Shown: piece after piece, positions 1 to 6,843 of the stretch | How positions within the stretch are numbered: the first letter of the stretch is position 1 | Layout of the letters: every line of letters starts with the position of its first letter | From: an uncultured Oscillospiraceae bacterium | GTDB lineage: Bacteria > Bacillota > Clostridia > Oscillospirales > Acutalibacteraceae | Direction: 5' to 3' | Assembly (NCBI GenBank): GCA_900549945.1 | Contig: URQJ01000046.1 | Span: 1-11,583 of the forward strand | Length of the DNA: 11,583 nucleotides | Program-made: the position numbers and the translations under genes | Notes under the pieces: model-generated | Seen by the model: the letters and a program-made list of their open reading frames with translations, nothing else | The model's database searches: none | Told to the model about the DNA's origin: nothing

Positions 1-78
1 GCGGCGGAGCTGGCGGCGGGCGGCGCGGTGCTGCCGGAGCATTGGGCGCAGGCCGCGCGCGATTTTGGGATCATCTGA
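1..78 (+). CDS. C-terminal end of an unidentified protein (5' truncated)
   Basis: An open frame runs from the window edge to a TGA at 76-78 and encodes 25 residues rich in Ala and Gly, ending in HWAQAARDFGII. It uses the same GC-rich codons as the genes that follow. Its stop lies 15 nt before the rdgB start, and the rdgB ribosome binding site begins right at the stop, so it is probably the previous gene of the same operon. Too little is present to name a family. Genes such as rph or a phosphoesterase often sit here in Firmicutes, but nothing visible supports any of them. Confidence 0.55.
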   Translation, partial: AAELAAGGAVLPEHWAQAARDFGII

Positions 79-93
79 AAGGAACAACCGATT

Positions 94-696
94 ATGGACA
101 TGATTATTGCTACGCACAACCAGCACAAGGTCGAGGAATTCAGCCGGATTCTCGCGCCGCTTGGCGTGACGGTCCGCACGGCGGCCATCACAGAGGCGGA
201 GGAGACCGGCACGACATTCCGCGAAAACGCTTACATCAAGGCGAAATCCGCCTGTGATGAAACCGGCATGCCCTGCATTGCGGATGACTCCGGCCTTTCG
301 GTGGACGCCCTGAACGGCGAGCCGGGCGTCTATTCCGCGCGCTACGCGCCCGAGGGGCAGCGCAAGCGGACCGTGCTGCAGAAGCTCGAAAGCGTGCCGG
401 ACGGCAAGCGCGGGGCGCACTTTACAAGCGCGATCTGCTGCGTGTTCCCGAACGGCGACGTGCTGGAGGCCGAGGGCTGCTGCTATGGCAGCATTGCCCG
501 CGAGTGCCGCGGCACGGGCGGTTTCGGCTACGATCCGATTTTCCTGTGCGCTGAGGCGGAATGCGCGGGAAAGACGTTCGGTGAGGCTTCGCCCGAGGAA
601 AAGGACGCCGTGAGCCACCGCGGCCGCTCGCTGCGGCTGTTCGCGGAAAAGCTCGAAAAATATCTGAAGGATAAGGGAGAAAACGAATTATGCTGA
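94..696 (+). CDS. rdgB: XTP/dITP diphosphatase (RdgB/HAM1 family)
   Basis: Cytosolic nucleotide-pool sanitiser that hydrolyses non-canonical purine triphosphates (dITP, XTP, ITP) to monophosphate and pyrophosphate, keeping deaminated bases out of DNA and RNA. The 200-residue protein has the family's usual length and signatures: the N-terminal ATHNQHKVEEF substrate loop, FRENAYIKA, ADDSGLSVDAL followed by PGVYSARYA (acidic metal-binding and catalytic region), GTGGFGYDPIF, and the C-terminal SHRGRS purine-recognition motif. The ATG at 94 is preceded by GAAAGGA (77-83) and the protein begins directly with the conserved strand, so this start is well supported. The 3' end overlaps yhbY by 7 nt, implying translational coupling. 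All conserved residues I looked for are present, so it should be active. Confidence 0.96.
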   Translation: MDMIIATHNQHKVEEFSRILAPLGVTVRTAAITEAEETGTTFRENAYIKAKSACDETGMPCIADDSGLSVDALNGEPGVYSARYAPEGQRKRTVLQKLESVPDGKRGAHFTSAICCVFPNGDVLEAEGCCYGSIARECRGTGGFGYDPIFLCAEAECAGKTFGEASPEEKDAVSHRGRSLRLFAEKLEKYLKDKGENELC

Positions 697-995
697 CAAG
701 CAAGCAGAGAGCCTATCTGCGCGCGCTTGCCGTCAACGAGGACACGATTTTGATGATCGGCAAGGGCGGTATCGACGGCGACGTTGTGAAGCAGGCGGCG
801 GACGCCATCTATAAAAGAGAGCTGATCAAGGGCAAGGTGCTCGAAACCGCGCCCGTTTCCCCGCGCGAGGCCGCAGAGGCGCTCGCGGAGCAGACGGAGA
901 GCGAAGTCGTGCAGGTGATCGGCTCGAAATTTGCGCTCTATAAGCGCCAACCGAAGGAGCCGAAGATCGTTCTGCCGAAGGCAAAGCGCGCATAA
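690..995 (+). CDS. yhbY: YhbY-type RNA-binding protein (CRM/KH-like domain)
   Basis: A 101-residue protein made almost entirely of one CRM (YhbY) domain, a KH-like RNA-binding fold. Family members bind pre-50S ribosomal particles and act in ribosome assembly. Visible hallmarks are the N-terminal LTSKQRAYLRALA, the loop IGKGGI near residues 22-27 (GxxG RNA-binding loop), and the central ELIKGKVLET; the end VIGSKFALYKR also fits. The C-terminal tail is basic and Pro/Lys-rich. The ATG lies inside the last codons of rdgB and has AAGGGAG upstream, so the two are probably co-translated. It sits between nucleotide-pool and NAD-synthesis genes, as in many Firmicutes, where it is often annotated as yqeI. 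Confidence 0.93.
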   Translation: MLTSKQRAYLRALAVNEDTILMIGKGGIDGDVVKQAADAIYKRELIKGKVLETAPVSPREAAEALAEQTESEVVQVIGSKFALYKRQPKEPKIVLPKAKRA

Positions 996-1014
996 AGCGC
1001 AAAAGAAGCGGAAA

Positions 1015-1031
1015 CCGGCCGTGCTGGCCGG
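1015..1031 (+). other. Perfect GC-rich hairpin between yhbY and nadD
   Basis: CCGGCC (1015-1020) pairs perfectly with GGCCGG (1026-1031) around a 5-nt loop. Only four T residues follow, starting four bases downstream, so it is at best a weak terminator or pause. It lies in the 66-nt gap between yhbY and nadD, just upstream of the nadD ribosome binding site, and could instead protect an RNA end. Its function is unknown. Confidence 0.45.
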
Positions 1032-1061
1032 AGATTTTGGCAAAAGGAGGCGGCGGTCTGT

Positions 1062-1673
1062 ATGCGGACCGGAATTTACGGCGGGACGTTCAACCCGATC
1101 CATCTCGCACACGTGCACCTTGTGCGCGCGTTTATCGAGCAGCTTTCGCTTAACCGCGTGCTGCTGATCCCAACGGGGCAGCCGCCGCACAAGGCGGCTG
1201 CGGCGCTCGCCTGCAATGCGGACCGCCTCGCGATGTGCCGCCTCGCAGCGGCGGAGATTTCCGAATGCCCAGTGGAGGTTTCAGATATCGAGATGCGGCG
1301 CGCGGGCAAGAGCTACACGGCCGATACGCTTACAGCGCTTCGAGGGCAGTACCCGCAGGATGATTTCTATCTTCTGATGGGCGAGGATATGTTTCTGACC
1401 GTGGAGCGCTGGTACGAGCCGGAAAAAATCTTCCGCGAGGCGACGGTCTGTGCCGCGCCGCGGGATTACGGCAGCTTCCGGCGGCTGATCCGCCACGGCG
1501 AGGCGGTGCGCAAAACGCACCCGGCGTTCGGGTTCATCCTGCAGAATATCCCGTTTCTGCCGGTGTCGTCCACGGAGATCCGCGGACGGATTCAGAGCGG
1601 CGGTCCGCTCGATGACCTGCTGCCGCAGGGCGTGATCGACTACATCGAGGAGAGGGGGCTTTACAAAGCGTGA
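1062..1673 (+). CDS. nadD: Nicotinate-nucleotide adenylyltransferase
   Basis: Transfers AMP from ATP to nicotinate mononucleotide, giving deamido-NAD, the committed step shared by de novo and salvage NAD synthesis. The 203-residue protein opens with the nucleotidyltransferase signature GGTFNPIHLAH (residues 7-17, with His14 and His17 as the HxxH ATP-binding pair) and closes with the second ATP-binding motif SSTEIRGRI (from residue 169). Length and order match the family. The ATG at 1062 follows a near-perfect ribosome binding site, AAAAGGAGG (1042-1050), which settles the start. The gene overlaps yqeK by 4 nt (GTGA), a classic coupled junction; nadD-yqeK pairing is widespread in Firmicutes. 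Confidence 0.96.
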   Translation: MRTGIYGGTFNPIHLAHVHLVRAFIEQLSLNRVLLIPTGQPPHKAAAALACNADRLAMCRLAAAEISECPVEVSDIEMRRAGKSYTADTLTALRGQYPQDDFYLLMGEDMFLTVERWYEPEKIFREATVCAAPRDYGSFRRLIRHGEAVRKTHPAFGFILQNIPFLPVSSTEIRGRIQSGGPLDDLLPQGVIDYIEERGLYKA

Positions 1674-2254
1674 AAAAGAAGGACAGGCAGGCCTATATAC
1701 AGGCGATTAAGCCGCTGCTTTCCGAAAAGCGGTTCGAGCATTCGCTGAACGTGGCGCAGGAGGCGGTAAAGCTCGCGAAGAAATACGGCGCCGACCCGGA
1801 AAAGGCCGAGGCGGCCGGCATCCTCCACGATATTTTGAAGGATACGCCCGCGGATAAACAGTTGAAAATCATTTCGGATTTTGGTATAATTATGAACGAT
1901 GTCGAGCTTTCCGTGAAAAAAAGCTGGCACGCGATCAGCGGGGCCGCCTACATCCGCGGCGTTCTGCGGGTGGAGGATGAGGAAATCATCGACGCCGTGC
2001 GCTACCACACGACGGGACGGCACAATATGACGGTTCTTGAAAAGGTTGTTTTTGTGGCGGACTTTATCTCGAAGGACCGCGACTACCCCGGTGTGGAGGA
2101 AATGCGCAAAACAGCGTATAAGAGCCTTGATCGGGCGATCGTCGAGGGCATTGCCTTCACAGTCGGCGCGCTTTTGAAGGACCGGGAGCCGGTCGTGCCC
2201 GAAACCGTGGACGCGTATAACGACGCGGTTTGGGCGGTCCGGCACGGAAAGTAA
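1670..2254 (+). CDS. yqeK: YqeK-type HD-domain hydrolase (symmetrical Ap4A hydrolase family)
   Basis: A 194-residue HD-superfamily metalloenzyme. Characterised YqeK proteins hydrolyse diadenosine tetraphosphate to two ADP, clearing this alarmone, which aminoacyl-tRNA synthetases such as the downstream LeuS can produce. The metal-ligand pattern is complete: His24 (RFEHSLNV), His53-Asp54 (GILHDILKD), His87 (WHAISG), His113 (YHTTG) and Asp131 (FVADFIS). The start is a GTG at 1670 overlapping the nadD stop, with GAGGAGAGGGGG just upstream; no ATG start lies nearby. Codons for about residues 64-75 are unusually AT-rich because that stretch also spells a consensus promoter (see 1862-1890). Confidence 0.93.
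   Translation: MKKKDRQAYIQAIKPLLSEKRFEHSLNVAQEAVKLAKKYGADPEKAEAAGILHDILKDTPADKQLKIISDFGIIMNDVELSVKKSWHAISGAAYIRGVLRVEDEEIIDAVRYHTTGRHNMTVLEKVVFVADFISKDRDYPGVEEMRKTAYKSLDRAIVEGIAFTVGALLKDREPVVPETVDAYNDAVWAVRHGK
1862..1890 (+). promoter_or_regulatory. Predicted sigma-A promoter inside yqeK
   Basis: TTGAAA (1862-1867) is followed by a spacer of exactly 17 nt and a perfect TATAAT (1885-1890), preceded by the extended -10 dinucleotide TG (1882-1883). The predicted transcription start is near 1897, inside yqeK, so it would give a transcript for rsfS and leuS independent of the upstream operon promoter. The surrounding codons (ATT, GGT, ATA, TTT) are unusually AT-rich for this gene, as expected if the DNA itself is under selection. 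The -35/-10 architecture is the same as that of the yebC promoter. This is prediction from sequence only. Confidence 0.6.
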
Positions 2255-2276
2255 AGGAAAGGAGAGCTGTTTCGGT

Positions 2277-2636
2277 ATGAATATGGATTCTTTGATGCTG
2301 GCAAAGGCTGCGGCGGAGATCCTCGATGCGAAGAAGGCGGAGAATATCAATGTGATCCGCATCACGAGTATTTCCTCGCTCGGCGATTACTTTGTCATCG
2401 CAAACGGCACGAGCAATACGCATGTGCATGCGCTGGCCGACGAGCTGGAGGAAAAGCTCAAGGCGGCGGGCCGTGCGCCCGCCCGCGTGGAGGGCTACCG
2501 CTCGAATTCCTGGATCATTCTGGATTACGAGGAAGTCGTTGTGCACCTCTTCACGGCGGATGCGCGCGAGTTCTACGATCTTGACCGACTGTGGGCGGAC
2601 GGCGAGAAGCTCGAGATCGAATTTAAACCCAACTGA
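2277..2636 (+). CDS. rsfS: Ribosomal silencing factor RsfS (Iojap/YbeB family)
   Basis: Binds ribosomal protein L14 on the 50S subunit and blocks joining with 30S, lowering translation when nutrients run short. The 119-residue protein has the complete Iojap domain: SISSLGDYFVIANGTSNTHV, the helix ALADELEEKL, RVEGYRSNSWIILDY, and EVVVHLFTADAREFYDLDRLW. The ATG at 2277 is chosen because AAAGGAG (2258-2264) lies about 12 nt upstream; a second in-frame ATG at 2283 would lie further away. It follows yqeK by 22 nt. No lytR/cpsA-like gene lies between yqeK and rsfS, a gene found there in some relatives. Confidence 0.95.
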   Translation: MNMDSLMLAKAAAEILDAKKAENINVIRITSISSLGDYFVIANGTSNTHVHALADELEEKLKAAGRAPARVEGYRSNSWIILDYEEVVVHLFTADAREFYDLDRLWADGEKLEIEFKPN

Positions 2637-2675
2637 AAATCTGCGCAGCGATGCGTTTAATAAATGGTGATGACA

Positions 2676-5087
2676 ATGAAGTACAATCCGAGTGAAATTG
2701 AGCCAAAATGGCAGGAAAAATGGGAGTCGGCCGGCGTTTTCCACGCCTCGAACGATTCCGATAAGCCGAAGTTTTACGCGCTGATCGAATTCCCCTATCC
2801 GTCGGGGCAGGGTCTGCACGTCGGCCACCCGCGCCCGTACACGGCGCTCGACGTCGTTGCGAGAAAACGGCGCTTAGAAGGCTACAACGTCCTTTATCCG
2901 ATCGGCTGGGACGCGTTCGGCCTGCCGACCGAGAACTACGCGATCAAGAACCACGTCCATCCGGCGGAGGTCACGGCGAAGAACATCGCTCGCTTTAAAA
3001 AGCAGATCCAGTCGCTCGGCATCTCGTTTGACTGGGACCGCGAGATCAGCACGACCGACCCGGAATACTACAAGTGGACGCAGTGGATTTTCCTCCAGCT
3101 CTTCAAGAAAGGGCTCGCCTACAAAAAGGAGATGGCCGTCAACTGGTGCACCTCCTGCAAGTGCGTGCTCGCGAACGAGGAGGTCGTCAACGGCGTCTGC
3201 GAGCGCTGCGGCAGCGAGGTCGTCCACAAGGTTAAATCCCAGTGGATGCTGAAGATTACGGCTTATGCGCAGCGGCTGATCGACGATCTCGACCTCGTCG
3301 ATTACCCGGAGCGCGTCAAAGCGCAGCAGAAAAACTGGATCGGCCGCTCCGAAGGCGCCGAGGTCGATTTCCAGACGACGGCGGGCGATGCGCTCACCGT
3401 CTATACGACGCGCCCCGATACGCTGTACGGCGCCACGTACATGGTTGTTTCCCCGGAGCACCCGTTCATCGAGAAGTGGGCGGACAAGCTCGCCAATCTG
3501 GAGGAGATCCGTGCGTATCAGGCCGAGGCCGCGAAAAAATCCGATTTCGAGCGCACCGAGGTCGCGAAGGATAAGACCGGCGTGCGGCTCGAAGGCGTGA
3601 AAGCCATCAACCCGCTGACCGGCGCGGAGATCCCGATCTTCATCTCCGACTATGTGCTCGTTTCCTACGGCACCGGCGCGATCATGGCGGTGCCGGCGCA
3701 CGACACGCGCGACTGGGAATTTGCGAAGAAATTCAATCTGCCGATCGTCGAGGTCGTCAAGGGCGGCGACGTTGAAAAAGAGGCGTTTACGGACTGCGAC
3801 GCCGGCGTGATGGTGAACTCCGGTATTCTTGACGGCCTGACCGTCGAAGAGGCGAAAGCGCGCATCAAGGACCACCTTGAGGAGACCGGCATTGGCCACC
3901 GCAAAGTCAATTTCAAGCTGCGCGACTGGGTGTTCTCCCGCCAGCGCTACTGGGGCGAGCCGATCCCGATCGTGCACTGCGACAAGTGCGGTTATGTCCC
4001 GCTCGACGAGAGCGAGCTGCCGCTCGTGCTGCCGCAGGTCGATTCCTACGAGCCGACCGACAACGGCGAATCCCCGCTCGCAAAGATGACGGACTGGGTG
4101 GAGACCACCTGCCCGCACTGCGGCGGCAAAGCGAAGCGCGAAACCGATACGATGCCGCAGTGGGCGGGCTCCTCGTGGTACTTCCTGCGCTATATGGATC
4201 CGCACAACAAGGCGGCGTTTGCCTCAAAAGAAGCGCTCAACTACTGGAAGCAGATCGACTGGTACAACGGCGGTATGGAGCACACGACGCTCCACCTGCT
4301 CTACAGCCGCTTCTGGCACAAGTTCCTCTACGACATCGGCGAGGTGCCGTTGCCGGAGCCGTACGCAAAGCGCACGAGCCACGGCATGATCCTCGGAGAA
4401 AACGGCGAGAAGATGAGCAAGTCGCGCGGCAACGTCGTCAATCCGGATGACATCGTCAACGAGTACGGCGCCGATACGATGCGCATGTACGAGATGTTTA
4501 TCGGCGACTTTGAAAAGGCCGCGCCGTGGAGCAGCGCCGGCATCAAGGGCTGCCGCCGGTTTATCGACCGCTTCTGGAATCTCCAGAACATCGTGGCAGA
4601 GGGCGATGCGATTCGCCCCGAAATGGAAAATGCGTTCCACAAAACGATCAAGAAGGTCACGCTCGACATCGAAAACCTGAAGTTCAACACGGCGATCGCC
4701 GCGCTGATGGCGCTGATGAACGTTATCGCGGACAAGGGTTCGATCTCGAAGGGTGAGCTGCGCGTGTTCGCGCTCCTGATGAACCCGTTTGCACCGCACG
4801 TGACCGAGGAGGTCTGGGAGGCGATGCAGCTCGGCTGCGGCATGGTCGCAGAGCAGAACTGGCCGAAGTACGACGAGGCGAAGTGCAAGGACGACACGGT
4901 CGAGATCGTCGCGCAGGTCAACGGAAAGGTGCGCGCCAAGCTGCAGGTTCCGGCCGATATTCAGAAGGACGACGCGCTTACTGCCGCAAAGGCGGAAGCA
5001 CGCATCGCGGCGGAAATTGCCGGCAAGACGGTCGTCAAGGAGATCTACGTGCCGGGCAAACTCGTTAATATCGTTGTAAAGGGATGA
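2676..5087 (+). CDS. leuS: Leucyl-tRNA synthetase
   Basis: Class Ia synthetase that activates leucine and charges tRNA-Leu, with a CP1 domain that edits mischarged amino acids. Counting from the ATG at 2676 (803 residues): the HIGH-type motif HVGH at 48-51; a zinc-binding insertion with Cys158, Cys161, Cys175 and Cys178; the editing motif TTRPDT at 244-249; [12 protein letters not shown] at 332-343 with the editing Asp343; a second Cys-rich insertion (HCDKCG, CPHCGG); [14 protein letters not shown]; and KMSKS at 579-583. The anticodon-binding and C-terminal domains are complete. Start choice is uncertain: in-frame ATGs lie at 2664, 2670 and 2676. I prefer 2676 because [13 protein letters not shown] matches the usual family start and GGTGA lies 5 nt upstream; none has a good ribosome binding site. 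It lies 39 nt after rsfS with no T-box leader. Confidence 0.96.
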   Translation: MKYNPSEIEPKWQEKWESAGVFHASNDSDKPKFYALIEFPYPSGQGLHVGHPRPYTALDVVARKRRLEGYNVLYPIGWDAFGLPTENYAIKNHVHPAEVTAKNIARFKKQIQSLGISFDWDREISTTDPEYYKWTQWIFLQLFKKGLAYKKEMAVNWCTSCKCVLANEEVVNGVCERCGSEVVHKVKSQWMLKITAYAQRLIDDLDLVDYPERVKAQQKNWIGRSEGAEVDFQTTAGDALTVYTTRPDTLYGATYMVVSPEHPFIEKWADKLANLEEIRAYQAEAAKKSDFERTEVAKDKTGVRLEGVKAINPLTGAEIPIFISDYVLVSYGTGAIMAVPAHDTRDWEFAKKFNLPIVEVVKGGDVEKEAFTDCDAGVMVNSGILDGLTVEEAKARIKDHLEETGIGHRKVNFKLRDWVFSRQRYWGEPIPIVHCDKCGYVPLDESELPLVLPQVDSYEPTDNGESPLAKMTDWVETTCPHCGGKAKRETDTMPQWAGSSWYFLRYMDPHNKAAFASKEALNYWKQIDWYNGGMEHTTLHLLYSRFWHKFLYDIGEVPLPEPYAKRTSHGMILGENGEKMSKSRGNVVNPDDIVNEYGADTMRMYEMFIGDFEKAAPWSSAGIKGCRRFIDRFWNLQNIVAEGDAIRPEMENAFHKTIKKVTLDIENLKFNTAIAALMALMNVIADKGSISKGELRVFALLMNPFAPHVTEEVWEAMQLGCGMVAEQNWPKYDEAKCKDDTVEIVAQVNGKVRAKLQVPADIQKDDALTAAKAEARIAAEIAGKTVVKEIYVPGKLVNIVVKG

Positions 5088-5096
5088 ACCTTTTCG

Positions 5097-5122
5097 GACG
5101 CTGCTGCACGTGCGGCAGCGTC
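5097..5122 (+). terminator. Strong hairpin after leuS, without a T tract
   Basis: GACGCTGC (5097-5104) pairs with GCAGCGTC (5115-5122) and the stem extends inward by a T-G wobble and two G-C pairs to a 4-nt ACGT loop, giving 11 pairs. It begins 9 nt after the leuS stop, where a terminator is expected, but the following bases (TGTTGGCG) are not a U tract. It may be a Rho-assisted or processing end, or a non-canonical terminator. Confidence 0.45.
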
Positions 5123-5264
5123 TGTTGGCGTCTGTAATGGTGTATGACTTTACAGGACGCGCGCAGAAAAGCGGACACGGATGCGTAAAGCAAAAGACCT
5201 ATACAAACATGTTTGAAAATACAGGCGACAGTCGGAACGCTTTCGTTTGCTGGTGCGGCGGGAT

Positions 5265-5307
5265 CCCGGCTTCTCGTGTGCAGTAAAAAAATAGCCGAGA
5301 GGCCGGG
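5265..5307 (+). other. Long hairpin in the putative leader of the flavoprotein gene
   Basis: Bases 5265-5276 (CCCGGCTTCTCG) pair with 5296-5307 (CGAGAGGCCGGG) over 12 consecutive positions with one T-G wobble; the 19-nt loop contains a run of seven A. Two pairings compete with it: the palindrome CGGGATCCCG (5259-5268), and GGGCAG (5305-5310) with CTGCCC (5336-5341). Mutually exclusive stems ahead of a gene resemble an attenuator or riboswitch, but no ligand class is recognisable and GC-rich DNA forms hairpins easily. Confidence 0.4.
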
Positions 5308-5418
5308 CAGCGGGAGACGCCGCCTGTAAAGGAATCTGCCCTTTATGTGCTGTGCGCGGCGGATCGGCTGAATGGGTTTGATTTGCTCGGTACGGCTGTA
5401 ACCGGCAAGGAGGAAAAG

Positions 5419-6015
5419 ATGGTGAACAAAGCGCTTGTTTTATTCGCGTCGCCGCATGCGGACGGCCCGACGCACAGGCTGCTGGACGCGTTCCTCTCCG
5501 GCCTTTCGCCGGAGCGCTGGACGGTCGAGACGCGGAACGTGTGCAAAGAGCCCGCCGCGCCGTGTATGGCCTGCGGGTACTGCAAGCGGGCGGACGGCTG
5601 CGCGCTGCACGATCTTGACGGCTTCGACGCCGCGCTGCGGGAGAGCGACCTGCTGGTGATCGCGTCGCCGGTCTACAACCTCACGTTCCCGGCGCAGCTC
5701 AAAAGCGTGCTCGACCGCTTCCAGCGCTACTTTGAGGCGCGCTTTGAGCGCGGCGTGCGCCCGGCGATTGTTAAGCCGCGCCGCGCGGTGCTGCTGCTCA
5801 CGATGGGGCGGCACGACCCGCTTCCGGTGGAAATCTGTGAAAAAACGCTGCGCCAGAGCTTTTCGGTGATGAATACGCACCTCACGGGCACGCTCTGCCT
5901 GCCGGATACAGACGGCGGAATCGCCGCCGAGCACCCGATTTTTGAGAAAGCCCGCAGAATGGCTATTGAAATCGAGGCGGAAACGTGCTATAATAACTTG
6001 AATTTGTGTGATTGA
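5419..6015 (+). CDS. Flavodoxin-fold NAD(P)H-dependent oxidoreductase with four-cysteine motif
   Basis: A 198-residue protein of the NADPH-dependent FMN reductase / iron-sulfur flavoprotein group. The first strand and FMN phosphate loop are [17 protein letters not shown] (residues 6-22). A compact cysteine motif follows, Cys49-x2-Cys52-x2-Cys55-x5-Cys61, of the CX2CX2CX4-7C type that binds a 4Fe-4S cluster in archaeal iron-sulfur flavoprotein; whether it does so here is inference, since similar Cys patterns occur in many family members. [18 protein letters not shown] (83-100) is the typical flavin-contacting loop and helix. The ATG at 5419 has AAGGAGGAAAAG directly upstream; a longer frame opening at 5347 has no such site. 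The substrate is unknown, and the neighbours give no pathway. The last codons overlap the yebC promoter. Confidence 0.85.
   Translation: MVNKALVLFASPHADGPTHRLLDAFLSGLSPERWTVETRNVCKEPAAPCMACGYCKRADGCALHDLDGFDAALRESDLLVIASPVYNLTFPAQLKSVLDRFQRYFEARFERGVRPAIVKPRRAVLLLTMGRHDPLPVEICEKTLRQSFSVMNTHLTGTLCLPDTDGGIAAEHPIFEKARRMAIEIEAETCYNNLNLCD
5966..5994 (+). promoter_or_regulatory. Predicted sigma-A promoter for yebC
   Basis: TTGAAA (5966-5971), a 17-nt spacer and a perfect TATAAT (5989-5994), with the extended -10 TG at 5986-5987. The predicted start is near 6001, giving a leader of about 29 nt to the yebC ATG at 6030. The promoter lies wholly inside the final codons of the flavoprotein gene, whose C-terminal codons (TAT, AAT, TTG, AAT, TTG) turn AT-rich there. 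Confidence 0.75.
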
Positions 6016-6029
6016 AGGCAGGTTTTAGT

Positions 6030-6776
6030 ATGTCAGGACATTCCAAATGGAATAATATCAAGAGAAAAAAGGAAAAGACGGACGGCGCGCGCGCCAAGAT
6101 CTTCACGAAGATCGGCCGCGAGCTTGCCGTTGCGGTCAAGGAGGGCGGTAGCGCTGACCCCGCGGCGAACTCCAAGCTCAAGGACGTTATCGCCAAGGCG
6201 AAGGCCAACAATGTGCCGAACGACAATATCGAGCGCATCATCAAGAAAGCGGCGGGCGAGGGTAACTCGAACGCCTACGAGAGCATGACCTATGAGGGCT
6301 ACGGCCCGGCCGGCGTCGCGGTCATTGTCGAGACGCTGACCGACAACCGCAACCGTACCGCGGGCGACGTGCGCCATTATTTCGACAAGTTCGGCGGCAA
6401 CCTCGGCACTACGGGCTGCGTTTCGTTCATGTTCCAGCAGAAGGGCGTCATCGCCATCGAGCGCGAGGGCCTCGACGAGGACACCGTGATGAGCGACGCG
6501 CTCGAAGCCGGCGCATCCGATTTTCAGGCCGACGAGGACGTGTTTGAGATCAGCACGGAGCCGTCTGATTTCAGCGGCGTCCGCGACGATCTGGAGGCAA
6601 AGGGCTATACTTTCGTTTCCGCAGAGGTCGAGATGGTGCCGGATACGTACACGACGCTTTCCGACCCGGATCAGATTCTCAAGATGCAGAAGCTGATCGA
6701 TGCACTCGAGGACAACGACGATGTTCAGCAGGTCTGGCACAACTGGGATGCACCCGAGGAAGAAGACGAAGATTGA
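6030..6776 (+). CDS. yebC: YebC/PmpR family protein (translation factor or transcriptional regulator)
   Basis: A 248-residue, full-length member of the YebC/TACO1 family, starting with the highly conserved [23 protein letters not shown] stretch (positions 1-23) and continuing through [50 protein letters not shown] and [14 protein letters not shown]; the tail is acidic. Family members were long described as DNA-binding regulators; more recent work assigns translation-factor activity that relieves stalling at proline-rich stretches. The start is the ATG at 6030 with GAAGGCAGG (6014-6022) about 7 nt upstream; an in-frame TTG at 6012 would add six residues and overlap the previous stop, so it is less likely. 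It has its own consensus promoter and a terminator just after, so it is mainly a monocistronic unit. Confidence 0.95.
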   Translation: MSGHSKWNNIKRKKEKTDGARAKIFTKIGRELAVAVKEGGSADPAANSKLKDVIAKAKANNVPNDNIERIIKKAAGEGNSNAYESMTYEGYGPAGVAVIVETLTDNRNRTAGDVRHYFDKFGGNLGTTGCVSFMFQQKGVIAIEREGLDEDTVMSDALEAGASDFQADEDVFEISTEPSDFSGVRDDLEAKGYTFVSAEVEMVPDTYTTLSDPDQILKMQKLIDALEDNDDVQQVWHNWDAPEEEDED

Positions 6777-6781
6777 TGAGG

Positions 6782-6812
6782 ACCTCTCCGGTGCAGGCCG
6801 GGGAGGTTTTTT
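6782..6812 (+). terminator. Intrinsic terminator between yebC and pyrB
   Basis: ACCTCTCCGG (6782-6791) pairs with CCGGGGAGGT (6798-6807) with one wobble around a 6-nt loop; six T (6807-6812) begin at the last stem base. It starts 5 nt after the yebC stop and ends 31 nt before the pyrB ATG. No promoter is visible between it and pyrB, so it may act as an attenuator for pyrBI. Its 3' arm contains a sequence resembling the PyrR-binding consensus (see findings). Confidence 0.88.
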
Positions 6813-6843
6813 GCGGAACACGCAGAGAAAGGACGGCTGAAAA

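Larger units (their letters stand above)
5088..5418. other. Gene-free stretch between leuS and the flavoprotein gene
   Basis: About 330 nt hold no credible gene. It contains a strong hairpin just after leuS (5097-5122), a weaker hairpin CTGTAA/TTACAG (5132-5137 with 5150-5155), and a long stem at 5265-5307 that can compete with two other pairings. An AT-rich patch around 5183-5220 includes TATACA (5200-5205), but no -35 box fits it, so I do not call a promoter. The last part carries the ribosome binding site of the next gene. I see no match to a riboswitch class that I could name from sequence. Confidence 0.6.

Noticed and set aside
2633..2661. Possible promoter CTGAAA-N17-TTTAAT before leuS
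   Set aside because: Only 4/6 and 5/6 matches without an extended -10; the start would fall around 2668, within or past the possible leuS start codons.
2874..4205. A 443-codon open frame on the minus strand opposite leuS
   Set aside because: leuS on the + strand is full length with all motifs; the antisense frame is Arg/Leu/Val/Asp-rich low-information sequence, as GC-biased codons produce, and has no family motif or ribosome binding site.
5181..5216. An 11-codon leader peptide (MRKAKDLYKHV) before the flavoprotein gene
   Set aside because: No ribosome binding site, no repeated regulatory codons and no clear link to the downstream hairpins.
5347..5418. Longer start for the flavoprotein
   Set aside because: A near-perfect AAGGAGG lies immediately before the ATG at 5419, and the added residues do not resemble the flavodoxin fold start.
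6606..6611. TATACT in yebC as a possible pyrB promoter
   Set aside because: No -35 box at 16-18 nt upstream and no extended -10.
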